This document shows, piece after piece, positions 42,212 through 51,659 of a stretch of 64,000 nt of DNA (its first letter is position 1; each line of letters opens with the position of its first letter). A program made the position numbers and the translations under genes. This DNA comes from an uncultured Lachnospiraceae bacterium (GTDB lineage: Bacteria; Bacillota; Clostridia; Lachnospirales; Lachnospiraceae): NCBI GenBank assembly GCA_946414885.1, contig CAMKQH010000019.1, positions 1 to 64,000 of the forward strand. Reading direction: 5' to 3'. The notes under the pieces were generated by a model. It did not search any database. It had not been told where the DNA came from and was given only the letters and a program-made list of their open reading frames with translations.

Positions 42212-45200
42212 TTATTTGTCCTGGATCATGCCATGCAGGCTCTGCAGGGAATGTACCTCACCCTTGCCGGCCTTCTGTACGTACAGGATTCCTTCTGCCG
42301 TGGCTCTTGCAGCCGCGATCGTGGTCATGTAAGGGATCTTGCCCTTAATCGCTGCCTTTCTGAGGTACGAATCGTCATGTACGCTGTCTGCGCCGATGGG
42401 CGAGTTCACGATCAGGTCGATCTCGCCGTTGGTGATCATGTCGAGGATGTTGGGACGTCCTTCGTAAAGCTTCTTCACCTTCTCAGCGGGAATGCCTGCT
42501 GCCGTAATGAGATCACAGGTATTGCCGGTGGCAACGATCCTAAATCCAGCCTCGTTAAAGAGCTTGGCAACGTCCACAACCTCAGCCTTGTCCTTGCGGT
42601 TTACGCTGATCAGTACGGTGCCTCCGAGAGGAAGCTTCGTCTGGGTTGCCTCCTGTGCCTTGAAGAATGCCTCGCCGACGGACTTGGAAAGTCCAAGCAC
42701 TTCACCGGTGGAACGCATCTCAGGCCCAAGGATCGGGTCAACCTCCTGGAACATGTTGAACGGGAACACGGCTTCCTTCACGCCATAGTAAGGAATGTTC
42801 TGCTCCTTGAGTGCAGGTACGGGTGAAGGCCGGCCGGTAAGCTCGGAGGTAATGATGTCCGTCGCGATGGGTACCATGCGCACGTTACATACCTTGGATA
42901 CCAAAGGCACGGTACGGGATGCGCGGGGATTTGCCTCGAGCACGTATACCTTGTCATTTTCGATCGCATACTGCATGTTCATAAGGCCGCGAACGTGCAT
43001 TTCCTCAGCGATCTTTCTGGTATATTCCTTAATGATCTCCACGTTCTTCTCAGAGATGTGCTTGGAAGGAATGATGCAAGCGGAGTCTCCGGAGTGAACG
43101 CCTGCGAGTTCGATATGCTCCATAACCGCAGGAACAAATGCGTGGGTACCGTCGCTGATGGCATCTGCCTCACACTCGGTGGCATGATTCAGGAATCTGT
43201 CGATCAGGATCGGTCTGTCAGGCGTTACGCCAACAGCTGCGTTCATGTAGCTGGTCAGGTTCACGTCGTCGTAAACGACCTCCATGCCGCGTCCGCCAAG
43301 CACGTAGGAAGGACGAACCATAACAGGAAATCCAATTCTGTGTGCAACCTCAAGCGCCTCTTCCACGGTCGTAGCCATGCCGGACTCAGGCATCGGAATC
43401 TCTAACTTATCCATCATTGCGCGGAACAGGTCTCTGTCCTCTGCAAGATCGATAACGGCAGGAGAAGTACCAAGAATCTTTACGCCGTTCTTTTCCAGGT
43501 CGGATGCCAGGTTCAGAGGCGTCTGTCCGCCAAACTGTGCGATCACGCCAACGGGCTTCTCTTTCTTATAGATGCTGAGCACGTCCTCCAAGGTCAAAGG
43601 CTCGAAATAGAGCTTGTCGGAGGTATCATAGTCGGTAGACACGGTCTCAGGGTTACAGTTCACGATAATGGTCTCGAATCCGAGCTTTTTCAGTGCCAGG
43701 GATGCATGTACGCAACAATAGTCGAACTCGATGCCCTGTCCGATTCTGTTCGGGCCGCCGCCAAGGATCATGACCTTTGGCTTGTCCTCGCGGATGGGAT
43801 TCTTGTCGGTTCCGTTGTAGGTCGAGAAGTAATATGCGCTGTCCTGGGTACCGCTTACGTGTACGCCCTCCCAGGTCTCTTCCACGCCCAGTTCAATTCT
43901 CTTGTTACGAATGTCTGCCTCAGGAATCTGAAGCAGAATGCTTAAGTACTTATCGGAGAAGCCGTCCTTCTTCGCCTGGATGAGTGCCGCATCAGCAGGC
44001 AGGCTGCCCTTGTTTGCAGAGAGCGCCATTTCCTCTTCCACCAATTCCTTCATTTGCTCGATGAAGTACTTCTTAACGTGAGTGATCTCATGGAGTTCGT
44101 CCACGGTTGCGCCCTTTTTCAGTGCCTCATACATTGCGAAATGGCGCTCGCTGGAAGGCGTTGCCAGCATGTTGAGGAGCTGCTCCTTCGTCTTAGCCTC
44201 CAGCTTTGCGATATGGCCAAGGCCGTAACGGCCGGTCTCAAGGCTTCTGATGGCCTTCTGGAATGCTTCTTTATAGTTCTTACCGATGCTCATGACCTCA
44301 CCAACGGCGCGCATCTGGGTGCCAAGCTTGTCCTCAACGCCCTTGAACTTTTCAAATGCCCAGCGGGCAAACTTGATCACGACGTAATCTCCGTCCGGTA
44401 CGTACTTATCCAGCGTTCCGTACTTTCCGCAAGGAATCTCGGAAAGCTTCAGGCCGGATGCCAGCATAGCGCTCACAAGTGCGATGGGGAAACCAGTTGC
44501 CTTGGAAGCCAGTGCGGAGGAACGGGAGGTTCTGGGGTTGATCTCGATGACGATGACTCTATCACTCACGGGATCATGTGCAAACTGTACGTTGGTACCG
44601 CCGATCACCTGCACGGATTCCACGATGCGGTATGCGTACTCCTGCAGTCTTGCCTGCAGTTCTTTGGAAATGGTCAGCATGGGAGCGGCGCAGAAGGAAT
44701 CTCCGGTGTGCACGCCCATGGGATCAATGTTCTCGATAAAACATACGGTGATCAGGTTGTTGTCTGCGTCACGGATGATCTCAAGCTCAAGTTCCTCCCA
44801 TCCAAGGATGGACTCCTCCACCAGCACCTGGCCAACCAGGCTGGCCTGCAAGCCTCTTGCGCAGACCGTCTTCAACTCGTCTTTATTGTATACCAGTCCG
44901 CCGCCGGCACCGCCCATGGTGTAGGCCGGACGAAGAACTACGGGATATCCTAACTTGTCAGCAATTGCAAGTGCCTCGTCAACGGAGTAAGCAACTTCGC
45001 TGCGAGCCATCTCAATGCCAAGCTCATTCATGGCATTCTTAAACTCGATACGGTCCTCGCCGCGCTCGATGGCATCCACCTGAACACCGATGACCTTAAC
45101 GTTATATTTGTCAAGGATGCCTGCACTTGCAAGCTCTGCGCAGAGATTTAATCCAGACTGTCCGCCCAAGTTCGGAAGCAGTGCGTCAGGACGCTCCTTT

Positions 45201-45436
45201 GCAATGATCTGCTCCAAACGTTCCTTGTTCAAGGGCTCGACGTAGGTCACGTCCGCGGTCTCAGGATCCGTCATGATGGTTGCGGGATTGGAGTTCACCA
45301 ATACGATCTCGTAGCCCAGCTTCTTCAGCGCCTTACAAGCCTGAGTGCCGGAATAGTCGAACTCGCAGGCCTGTCCAATGATAATGGGGCCGGAGCCGAT
45401 AATAAGTACTTTGTGGATATCTGTTCTCTGCGACAT
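42212..45436 (-). CDS. carB: Carbamoyl-phosphate synthase large subunit
   Basis: 1074 residues, the usual size. It makes carbamoyl phosphate from ammonia, bicarbonate and two ATP for pyrimidine and arginine synthesis. Two homologous ATP-grasp halves are visible, starting with KVLIIGSGPIIIGQACEFDYSG (in part) and KVMILGGGPNRIGQGIEFDY (in part). The C-terminal 130 residues form the allosteric MGS-like domain. The small subunit gene carA is not adjacent. A candidate operator palindrome overlaps the predicted transcription start. Confidence 0.97.
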   Translation of the reverse strand: MSQRTDIHKVLIIGSGPIIIGQACEFDYSGTQACKALKKLGYEIVLVNSNPATIMTDPETADVTYVEPLNKERLEQIIAKERPDALLPNLGGQSGLNLCAELASAGILDKYNVKVIGVQVDAIERGEDRIEFKNAMNELGIEMARSEVAYSVDEALAIADKLGYPVVLRPAYTMGGAGGGLVYNKDELKTVCARGLQASLVGQVLVEESILGWEELELEIIRDADNNLITVCFIENIDPMGVHTGDSFCAAPMLTISKELQARLQEYAYRIVESVQVIGGTNVQFAHDPVSDRVIVIEINPRTSRSSALASKATGFPIALVSAMLASGLKLSEIPCGKYGTLDKYVPDGDYVVIKFARWAFEKFKGVEDKLGTQMRAVGEVMSIGKNYKEAFQKAIRSLETGRYGLGHIAKLEAKTKEQLLNMLATPSSERHFAMYEALKKGATVDELHEITHVKKYFIEQMKELVEEEMALSANKGSLPADAALIQAKKDGFSDKYLSILLQIPEADIRNKRIELGVEETWEGVHVSGTQDSAYYFSTYNGTDKNPIREDKPKVMILGGGPNRIGQGIEFDYCCVHASLALKKLGFETIIVNCNPETVSTDYDTSDKLYFEPLTLEDVLSIYKKEKPVGVIAQFGGQTPLNLASDLEKNGVKILGTSPAVIDLAEDRDLFRAMMDKLEIPMPESGMATTVEEALEVAHRIGFPVMVRPSYVLGGRGMEVVYDDVNLTSYMNAAVGVTPDRPILIDRFLNHATECEADAISDGTHAFVPAVMEHIELAGVHSGDSACIIPSKHISEKNVEIIKEYTRKIAEEMHVRGLMNMQYAIENDKVYVLEANPRASRTVPLVSKVCNVRMVPIATDIITSELTGRPSPVPALKEQNIPYYGVKEAVFPFNMFQEVDPILGPEMRSTGEVLGLSKSVGEAFFKAQEATQTKLPLGGTVLISVNRKDKAEVVDVAKLFNEAGFRIVATGNTCDLITAAGIPAEKVKKLYEGRPNILDMITNGEIDLIVNSPIGADSVHDDSYLRKAAIKGKIPYMTTIAAARATAEGILYVQKAGKGEVHSLQSLHGMIQDK

Positions 45437-45460
45437 TTTAGAACCTCCCTGTCATGTATT

Positions 45461-45486
45461 TAACAAATTTCTAATTTGTTAGTATA
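45461..45486 (-). promoter_or_regulatory. carB promoter -10 with adjacent palindromic operator candidate
   Basis: TATACT (45481-45486, minus strand) is followed immediately by a perfect 21-bp palindrome, arms TAACAAATT and AATTTGTTA around a 3-base centre (45461-45481). The -35 is poor. The palindrome would cover the transcription start. No pyrR-type attenuator is seen. Confidence 0.55.
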
Positions 45487-45538
45487 ACATATTTATTTTC
45501 AAATTACTAGCAAATTCTATGATTTCCGGAAGGAATAA

Positions 45539-47263
45539 TTATTCCCAGATTTTGATCTGGAAACGGATCTTTAGGGACTTTGCGTCGTCCTGATTTTCGA
45601 TCAAAATGCTCATGGGTACCATGGATTTTCTTTCTCCGGATTCTCCCGTGAGCCACTTTGCCTGATAACGGATCTCTAGTTCCTGCCCTTCATGCCTCGA
45701 AGCTGCATAGATCTCCAGATATCGGAGCCAGCGTTCATATTTCTCTTTTTTCTCCAGGGCTTCCTGCGTCAGGTAGATCACGTTCTCCTCTTCGTCGCTT
45801 CCCCCGCGGCTCTCCGGAACCAGCCAAGTCCTCACCAATTTCCCCTGGCCCACCAAGCCTTCTGCATCCTGCTCCTCCTTGACGTCAAAGAACTTCGGTC
45901 CCTGCAAAAGCCTTACGTATTCCAGGCTGGACTCTAAGCCATACGCGTCCCCAAACCCATTGGCATACCCCCAATTGAGGATGAGTCCGTTTCGTACCGT
46001 ATAGGAAAGGCCACGCTCCTTTGCCGCCTCAAAATCCAGGGAACCCGTCACGACAAACGCCACTTCTCCCACAGCCATCGGCTCAAATACGTAGAGTGCC
46101 TTCGCCCTGAACCGGCTTAATGCGTCCGCCCTCTCCTTTTCGTCGCGCAAGTATCCTTCCTTCAGCCAACGCTCCAGTCTCTCCCATTCTCCGGGCGCGA
46201 TCCCTTGATCCAAAGTCCGCACGCACGTGTTTACGTATCCCTCAGGAAAGCTGCCCTTTAGCTTCATGCCCGACTTATAAACGGCAAGATCTGCGTGATA
46301 GCGGTCGGAATACACTCTTTTCCCCTTTTCGAAGGGAATGTTTTTATAAAACTTAACCGCCGTGCGATACTGCTCAGCGTTAAACTGATACCGCTCATAG
46401 CATTCGTCAATCCTTTGGGAAAGGTGCTTTTGCACGTCCCTTGAATATTCCGTGCAATAATAACTCCCATCCGGATTTTCACGGCATTCGCAGAAATCAT
46501 ACACAAAGGCATCCTCCCCAAGGAACTGGCCATTGTCTGCAAAATAATCCAGAACAAAGCCCTTCGCTTCCGCTTTGACATATTCAAGTGAGAAATAATA
46601 ATCTGCCAGGATCAGCGCATCCAACGGAGTCAGCTTACCTCTCTTAAGGTTCTCCCACGCGTTATCTGCCTTATTTCTCAAATGCCCGGCATATCCTTCC
46701 ATGAGAAAGTCCCGTTCAAGGAGCCACCCCATAAAATACGAAAGCGGAGTTGCGGCATACTCCATGATCTTTTCCCGTTCCTCGTTCGTCAGTTCCTCCT
46801 CCGTCTTACCCTTCAGGCGCATATATTCCACCTTGGCATCAAGGAAAACGGCCGTCTCGGGAAACACGTAATCCAAAAGCCGGATGTTTTGGGGCAGGGA
46901 ATCGTAGACGTCGGATTTCCTTCTGACAAGATAGCTGACAAATTCCAAAAGAAGAAGCACGCCTGCCGCCAAACAAACGATTGCCGGAGCCAAGGCATCT
47001 TCCATGCCATAAAAATATAAGGAAAGAACAATAAGCCCGATCGCTGCCTTTAGCACGATCTCTCTTTCAAACGAAATGTTTCTTTCGGGTTTTGAACAAA
47101 TCTTAGTAATGCCAAACAAAGCGATACAGACGGCCATGGCGGCAAGGATTGCCGGAATCCCCTCGCCCCTCCGTATAAAAAGAAGTGGCACGCAAAGTAT
47201 GGCTGCCGTAATTTCCAGTTTTCCCAGAAATTGTCGAAGTTCCTCAAAAGGATCTTTTTTCAT
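45539..47263 (-). CDS. Membrane protein of unknown function, four helices plus large soluble domain
   Basis: A 574-residue protein I do not recognise. Four hydrophobic segments fill about residues 20-125 in two hairpins. The remaining 450 residues appear soluble and acidic, with many tyrosines and aromatic-charged pairs (YFADNGQFLGEDAFVYDFCE in part). The ATG at 47263 is chosen because GGGAGG stands 7 bases upstream. It is divergent from the TrpB-like gene. Confidence 0.65.
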   Translation of the reverse strand: MKKDPFEELRQFLGKLEITAAILCVPLLFIRRGEGIPAILAAMAVCIALFGITKICSKPERNISFEREIVLKAAIGLIVLSLYFYGMEDALAPAIVCLAAGVLLLLEFVSYLVRRKSDVYDSLPQNIRLLDYVFPETAVFLDAKVEYMRLKGKTEEELTNEEREKIMEYAATPLSYFMGWLLERDFLMEGYAGHLRNKADNAWENLKRGKLTPLDALILADYYFSLEYVKAEAKGFVLDYFADNGQFLGEDAFVYDFCECRENPDGSYYCTEYSRDVQKHLSQRIDECYERYQFNAEQYRTAVKFYKNIPFEKGKRVYSDRYHADLAVYKSGMKLKGSFPEGYVNTCVRTLDQGIAPGEWERLERWLKEGYLRDEKERADALSRFRAKALYVFEPMAVGEVAFVVTGSLDFEAAKERGLSYTVRNGLILNWGYANGFGDAYGLESSLEYVRLLQGPKFFDVKEEQDAEGLVGQGKLVRTWLVPESRGGSDEEENVIYLTQEALEKKEKYERWLRYLEIYAASRHEGQELEIRYQAKWLTGESGERKSMVPMSILIENQDDAKSLKIRFQIKIWE

Positions 47264-47333
47264 GTCGAATCCTCCCTCGTTTCCCTGCATTTTACTTATC
47301 GTACCACGTTCGTCACCTCATGAAAAGAAATAA

Positions 47334-47362
47334 TTGTCAGCTTTTCCTTCTTGTGTTATAAT
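47334..47362 (+). promoter_or_regulatory. Strong sigma-A promoter of the TrpB-like gene
   Basis: TTGTCA (47334-47339), spacer 17, perfect TATAAT (47357-47362). The leader is about 55 bases, with no leader peptide or attenuator visible. Confidence 0.8.
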
Positions 47363-47424
47363 GAGTGCGGTTTTGTGCAAAACCTATGTTATTCTAGGAA
47401 TATTCAAGGAAAAGAGGTACGAAA

Positions 47425-48789
47425 ATGCAAGAGATCCCTTACAAGATTTATCTGGAAGAAAACGAGATGCCTACGCAGTGGTACAACGTGCGCGCAGACA
47501 TGAAAAAGAAACCCGCTCCCATCCTTCACCCCGGAACCCTACAGCCCGTGACGGTGGATGATCTCACTCCCATTTTTTGTGAAGAGCTGGCAAAGCAAGA
47601 GCTGGATGATACCACTCCTTATATTGAGATTCCCGAGGAAATCCGCAATTTCTATCGCATGTATCGTCCCTCACCCCTTGTTCGTGCTTACTGTCTGGAG
47701 GAGAAGCTTCAGACGCCCGCGCATATCTATTACAAGTTCGAGGGTAACAACACCTCCGGAAGCCACAAGCTCAATTCCGCCATCGCGCAGGCTTATTACG
47801 CTAAGAAGCAGGGCCTGAAGGGCGTGACGACCGAGACCGGCGCCGGCCAGTGGGGCACCGCGCTTTCCATGGCATGCTCCTATTTCGGCCTGGACTGCCA
47901 GGTATACATGGTAAAATGTTCTTATGAGCAGAAGCCTTTCCGCCGTGAAGTCATGAGAACCTACGGCGCACAGGTAACGCCTTCTCCTTCCATGAACACA
48001 AACGTTGGACGCAAGATCAACGCTGAGTTCCCCGGCACCACCGGAAGCCTTGGCTGTGCCATCTCCGAGGCAGTGGAAGCTGCCACGACGCAGGAAGGCT
48101 ACCGCTACGTGCTTGGCTCCGTTTTGTCGCAGGTACTCCTGCATCAGTCCGTGATCGGTCTGGAAACTCATACCGCATTGAAGAAATATGGCATCAAGGC
48201 TGACACCGTCATCGGTTGTGCCGGCGGCGGTTCCAACCTGGGCGGCCTCATTTCTCCCTTCGTCGGAGAAATGCTCCGGGGCGAGGCAGATTATGAGATC
48301 ATTGCAGTTGAGCCCGCATCCTGCCCGAGTCTGACCCGCGGTAAATATGCTTACGACTTCTGTGATACCGGAAAGGTTTGTCCCCTTGCCAAGATGTACA
48401 CCCTTGGCAGCAGCTTCATTCCTTCCGCGAACCATGCCGGCGGCCTTCGTTACCATGGCATGAGCTCCATCGTTTCCGAACTGTATGATCAGGGACTGAT
48501 CAAGGCCCGCTCCGTAGAACAGACCTCCGTCTTCGAGGCAGCCACCACCTTTGCACGCGTGGAAGGCATTCTTCCCGCGCCCGAGAGCAGCCACGCCATC
48601 AAGGTTGCCATCGATGAAGCACTTAAATGCAAGGAAACCGGCGAAGCAAAGAACATTGTCTTCGGCCTCACCGGAACCGGTTACTTTGACATGTATGCAT
48701 ATCAGGCCTACAATGACGGCACCATGAGCGACTACGTGCCCACCGACGCAGAGCTCGAAAAATACCTCTCCTCCCTGCCTACCGTTTAA
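47425..48789 (+). CDS. TrpB-like PLP-dependent enzyme (tryptophan synthase beta, TrpB2 type)
   Basis: A 454-residue fold-type II PLP enzyme. The cofactor lysine is K115 in TSGSHKLNSA, and the phosphate-binding loop is CAGGGSNLGG. The block RPSPLVRAYCLE and the length, 50 residues longer than trpB1, mark it as the TrpB2 subgroup, which makes tryptophan from indole and serine and often stands without trpA. No other tryptophan gene is near, so it may salvage indole or have another beta-replacement role. Confidence 0.9.
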   Translation: MQEIPYKIYLEENEMPTQWYNVRADMKKKPAPILHPGTLQPVTVDDLTPIFCEELAKQELDDTTPYIEIPEEIRNFYRMYRPSPLVRAYCLEEKLQTPAHIYYKFEGNNTSGSHKLNSAIAQAYYAKKQGLKGVTTETGAGQWGTALSMACSYFGLDCQVYMVKCSYEQKPFRREVMRTYGAQVTPSPSMNTNVGRKINAEFPGTTGSLGCAISEAVEAATTQEGYRYVLGSVLSQVLLHQSVIGLETHTALKKYGIKADTVIGCAGGGSNLGGLISPFVGEMLRGEADYEIIAVEPASCPSLTRGKYAYDFCDTGKVCPLAKMYTLGSSFIPSANHAGGLRYHGMSSIVSELYDQGLIKARSVEQTSVFEAATTFARVEGILPAPESSHAIKVAIDEALKCKETGEAKNIVFGLTGTGYFDMYAYQAYNDGTMSDYVPTDAELEKYLSSLPTV

Positions 48790-48810
48790 TCCGTACTTAA
48801 ATTCAAATCA

Positions 48811-48858
48811 AAAGGCCCAGATGCCCGCCGGATCACCGGCCTGCGCCTGGGTCTTTCT
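48811..48858 (+). terminator. Terminator behind the TrpB-like gene
   Basis: CCCAG (48816-48820) pairs with CTGGG (48847-48851), and an inner GCCGG/CCGGC hairpin extends the stem. It is followed by TCTTTCTTATT. On the minus strand an A-rich flank may let it also end the next gene. Confidence 0.7.
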
Positions 48859-49367
48859 TATTGTTCTTTATATGCCCGCACGGCAAAGGTTTTGTCCGGC
48901 GGTTTCAGATAAATCAAGTACATTTCATTCCCCACGTCGACCGAATCATAGACTTCCCTGGGAACAATCACGTATTCTTTTTGTTCAGGAATCACGTGCC
49001 CGTCAAACCACAGGTATCCTTCTTTTTTGTCATTCGTCAGATCACCTTTTTTAATGATCCACGCGCGCCTGTACTGAAACTTTCCGTTCTTTACGTCAGA
49101 AACTCTCTTCGTGTTCTGACAGGCCGTGCCAAAAGCCAGTATCAGGAAAAACAACAACAATGCGCCGAATAAAATCAAAAGGCCCAGGTGTTTTAGACTG
49201 TGCTCCAGAATCATATATCCCAACATGTATAACACCATTACCGCGAAAGCTATTCCCAAGCTGAAGCAGGTAGATGCCAGATTCCAGTATTCAGAACGTT
49301 GATACTCATCCTTTATTTCCTGAAGCGCCAATTCGTCATCCAATTCCGTTCCCCATGCTAATTCCAT
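48858..49367 (-). CDS. Small two-helix membrane protein of unknown function
   Basis: A 169-residue protein with a charged N-terminal helix, two hydrophobic segments at about 35-55 and 62-80, and a soluble C-terminal domain with beta character (GYLWFDGHVIPEQKEYVIVP). The ATG at 49367 follows GGAGG. An upstream TTG nine codons earlier is less likely. No family is recognised. It lies 64 bp downstream of the chemotaxis receptor gene. Confidence 0.65.
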   Translation of the reverse strand: MELAWGTELDDELALQEIKDEYQRSEYWNLASTCFSLGIAFAVMVLYMLGYMILEHSLKHLGLLILFGALLLFFLILAFGTACQNTKRVSDVKNGKFQYRRAWIIKKGDLTNDKKEGYLWFDGHVIPEQKEYVIVPREVYDSVDVGNEMYLIYLKPPDKTFAVRAYKEQ

Positions 49368-49431
49368 TCCTACCTCCGCGGCGCCTGTTTCCAAAACTCA
49401 AAACGCGTCTGCAGGCGCGCCCGCAACCCAA

Positions 49432-51492
49432 TTATGCCTTGAAGAAGTCCATGGTCTTGTCCAACATGACGGACGTCTTGTTGAGTTCATCCACCTGCTT
49501 GTTGATGTTCTCAATGTTGTCAACGATGCTGTGCAAGGAGTTGGATACTTCTTCATTGGACGCTGTATTCTCCTGCGAGATTGCTGACAGGCTTGTCACT
49601 TTGTCGATGATGTCATTCCGGATAATCTCCAGGGATTCCGTCTTCGCATTGATGCCGGTAATCTCATCCACAGATTTCGTAATCTCATTCGAAAGCGTTG
49701 CAAAGCAACTCTTCGTCTCCGTCAGGATCTTCTTCTCCTGCTCCAGCGATTTCTCCACGTCCTTCGAAAGAGCCATGGTGCCGGAGGATTTGGCGATGAT
49801 CTCCTCTGCGATCATCTGGATCTCCACTGCACTGTCATTACTCTGGTCGGCGAGCTTTTTGATCTCCTCCGCCACGACTGCAAAGCCCTTGCCGGCTTCG
49901 CCCGCGCGCGCCGCCTCGATGGAAGCATTCAATGACAACAGGTTCGTCTGATCCGCAATCTCCTTGATCATGTCAATGGCCTCGGAAATCTTTCCGACGG
50001 CCGTATTGGTATTGCGGATCTGCTGATTTACGTTTTGGATGTATGACGCAGACTGATTCGAGCTCCTCTCCATGGAAGCAATGTAATCTGCCGCATCGCT
50101 GTTTGCCTTCTCCATTTCCTTGGCGGAATCACCCAAGGTTTCCACGGCAGTAACAATGTCATTGATGTTATCGCTCATGACGCCAATCTGGGAATTGACT
50201 TCCTGCACGTCCTCAGCCATCTGGTTCGACGCCAGCGACAGCTCGTTTACGGCCACGGAAACCTTGGCCGTGGATTCATTGCTGGCGGTGATCTTGGCAT
50301 TCACTTCATCTGCCGTCTGTGCGACAAAGCTTACCTCGTCACGGATCTTATCCACGATCTCTGCAAGCTTTTCCCGGAGCCTGCACACGCTGGCAGCGAT
50401 CTTCGCCAGCTCCTCAATGTTAAAGTCTTCCGGCACGTCCACCCGGATGTCGCCGTCTGCCATCTTTTCCACCGTTTTGACAAATGTGTCACATTTCTTG
50501 TTCAGGATCAAGGAAAGGAACGTGATCAGCACTGCGCAGGCAAGCAGTATCCCAAAGCTCACCATCACGGTTCCCATGTTCGTGCGCTTCACTTCGTCAT
50601 AAATGCCGTGAACGGAACGATACATGATCAGTACCATGTTATTTTGCGGCATCAGCTTCACGGTCACGATGGATCTCACGCCGTCCACCTGATAGAAGCC
50701 CTGCAGGGTATCTCCCTTTTCCAGCGCTTCGTCGATCAAGTTCACGTGCTCCTGATTGCTGATTGCCGAGCAACTCTTATATCTCTCGTCATTGGTCAGC
50801 ACGTAAATGTCCTGGGCGTAATCGGCAAGAATGAAGGTTGCGCCCACAAGCTCGCCTTCCTTAACGTCCGCCAGTTCGCTTCCAAGCTCCGTAAGGAAGG
50901 GGCCGCCGCCAACCAGGCCTATGTTGTTGCCCTTATCATCCTGAATGGACTGACGCAGGTTTAAGATCAGCTGTTGCGAGACGGGCGAAGGGAATGCGCC
51001 TTCGTTATAGAATCCATCCTCTTGCATGGTCATCGTCGTGCGATAATGCACCAGGTCAGCTCCCACTCTCGTCTGCATGCCGACGGCAGAAGCGTTGGAA
51101 TGGACCTGCACCACCGTATCCCAGTTGCTGGCATAGATCCCTTCCCATCCGGAAATCTCTGCATAGAAGCTTTCCGTATACTTCTGCGCCTTCTTCTGCA
51201 GTTCCGCATACTTTGCCTTATCTCCCTGATGCAGCGCGATCAGCATTTCCCGGATGACCGGTGCCTTTCCATACTCGCGAAGAAGGGTCTCCGCCCCGTC
51301 AATATAATTCTGAATCGCCGCGATGCGGTCATCCAGGATCAGATCCATCTGCCGGTACACGCTCTTCTCACAGGATTCCTTTGAGCGATAAAGAAGCGTC
51401 GCAATGGTAGAAATGGTAGAAACCAGCAACGGAATCATGCAAACCAAGGCCAAAAGCCAACCGATCTTAATCTGTCTCTTCTTATCAACCAT
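49432..51492 (-). CDS. Methyl-accepting chemotaxis protein
   Basis: A 686-residue receptor. The N-terminal membrane helix (about 8-30) leads into an extracellular Cache-like sensor of about 270 residues. A second helix (about 300-325), a HAMP linker and the cytoplasmic signalling domain follow. The highly conserved hairpin tip is [20 protein letters not shown], where CheA and CheW bind. It senses an extracellular ligand and controls CheA kinase, implying that the organism is motile. No chemotaxis gene is nearby. Confidence 0.93.
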   Translation of the reverse strand: MVDKKRQIKIGWLLALVCMIPLLVSTISTIATLLYRSKESCEKSVYRQMDLILDDRIAAIQNYIDGAETLLREYGKAPVIREMLIALHQGDKAKYAELQKKAQKYTESFYAEISGWEGIYASNWDTVVQVHSNASAVGMQTRVGADLVHYRTTMTMQEDGFYNEGAFPSPVSQQLILNLRQSIQDDKGNNIGLVGGGPFLTELGSELADVKEGELVGATFILADYAQDIYVLTNDERYKSCSAISNQEHVNLIDEALEKGDTLQGFYQVDGVRSIVTVKLMPQNNMVLIMYRSVHGIYDEVKRTNMGTVMVSFGILLACAVLITFLSLILNKKCDTFVKTVEKMADGDIRVDVPEDFNIEELAKIAASVCRLREKLAEIVDKIRDEVSFVAQTADEVNAKITASNESTAKVSVAVNELSLASNQMAEDVQEVNSQIGVMSDNINDIVTAVETLGDSAKEMEKANSDAADYIASMERSSNQSASYIQNVNQQIRNTNTAVGKISEAIDMIKEIADQTNLLSLNASIEAARAGEAGKGFAVVAEEIKKLADQSNDSAVEIQMIAEEIIAKSSGTMALSKDVEKSLEQEKKILTETKSCFATLSNEITKSVDEITGINAKTESLEIIRNDIIDKVTSLSAISQENTASNEEVSNSLHSIVDNIENINKQVDELNKTSVMLDKTMDFFKA

Positions 51493-51604
51493 ATCCCAAC
51501 CGCCTTATCTTATAAACAAACTGCGTCCCGCAAAAGCGTCCGCGTCATTGTCAGAAAACAATAGAAATTATCAATTTATTTTATCATATTTATCAAAAAA
51601 ACGC

Positions 51605-51641
51605 AATAAGAAAGGTTCCGCACCAGGACGATACGGAACCC
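51605..51641 (-). terminator. Terminator of the phosphoketolase gene
   Basis: Stem GGTTCCG (51614-51620) with CGGAACC (51634-51640), 13-base loop, followed on the minus strand by TTTCTTATT. It lies 20 bp after the stop codon. Confidence 0.8.
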
Positions 51642-51659
51642 AAAAAAGAAGGAACAAAA

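Noticed and set aside
44054..44953. 299-residue open frame on the plus strand inside carB
   Set aside because: Antisense shadow of a highly conserved enzyme gene.
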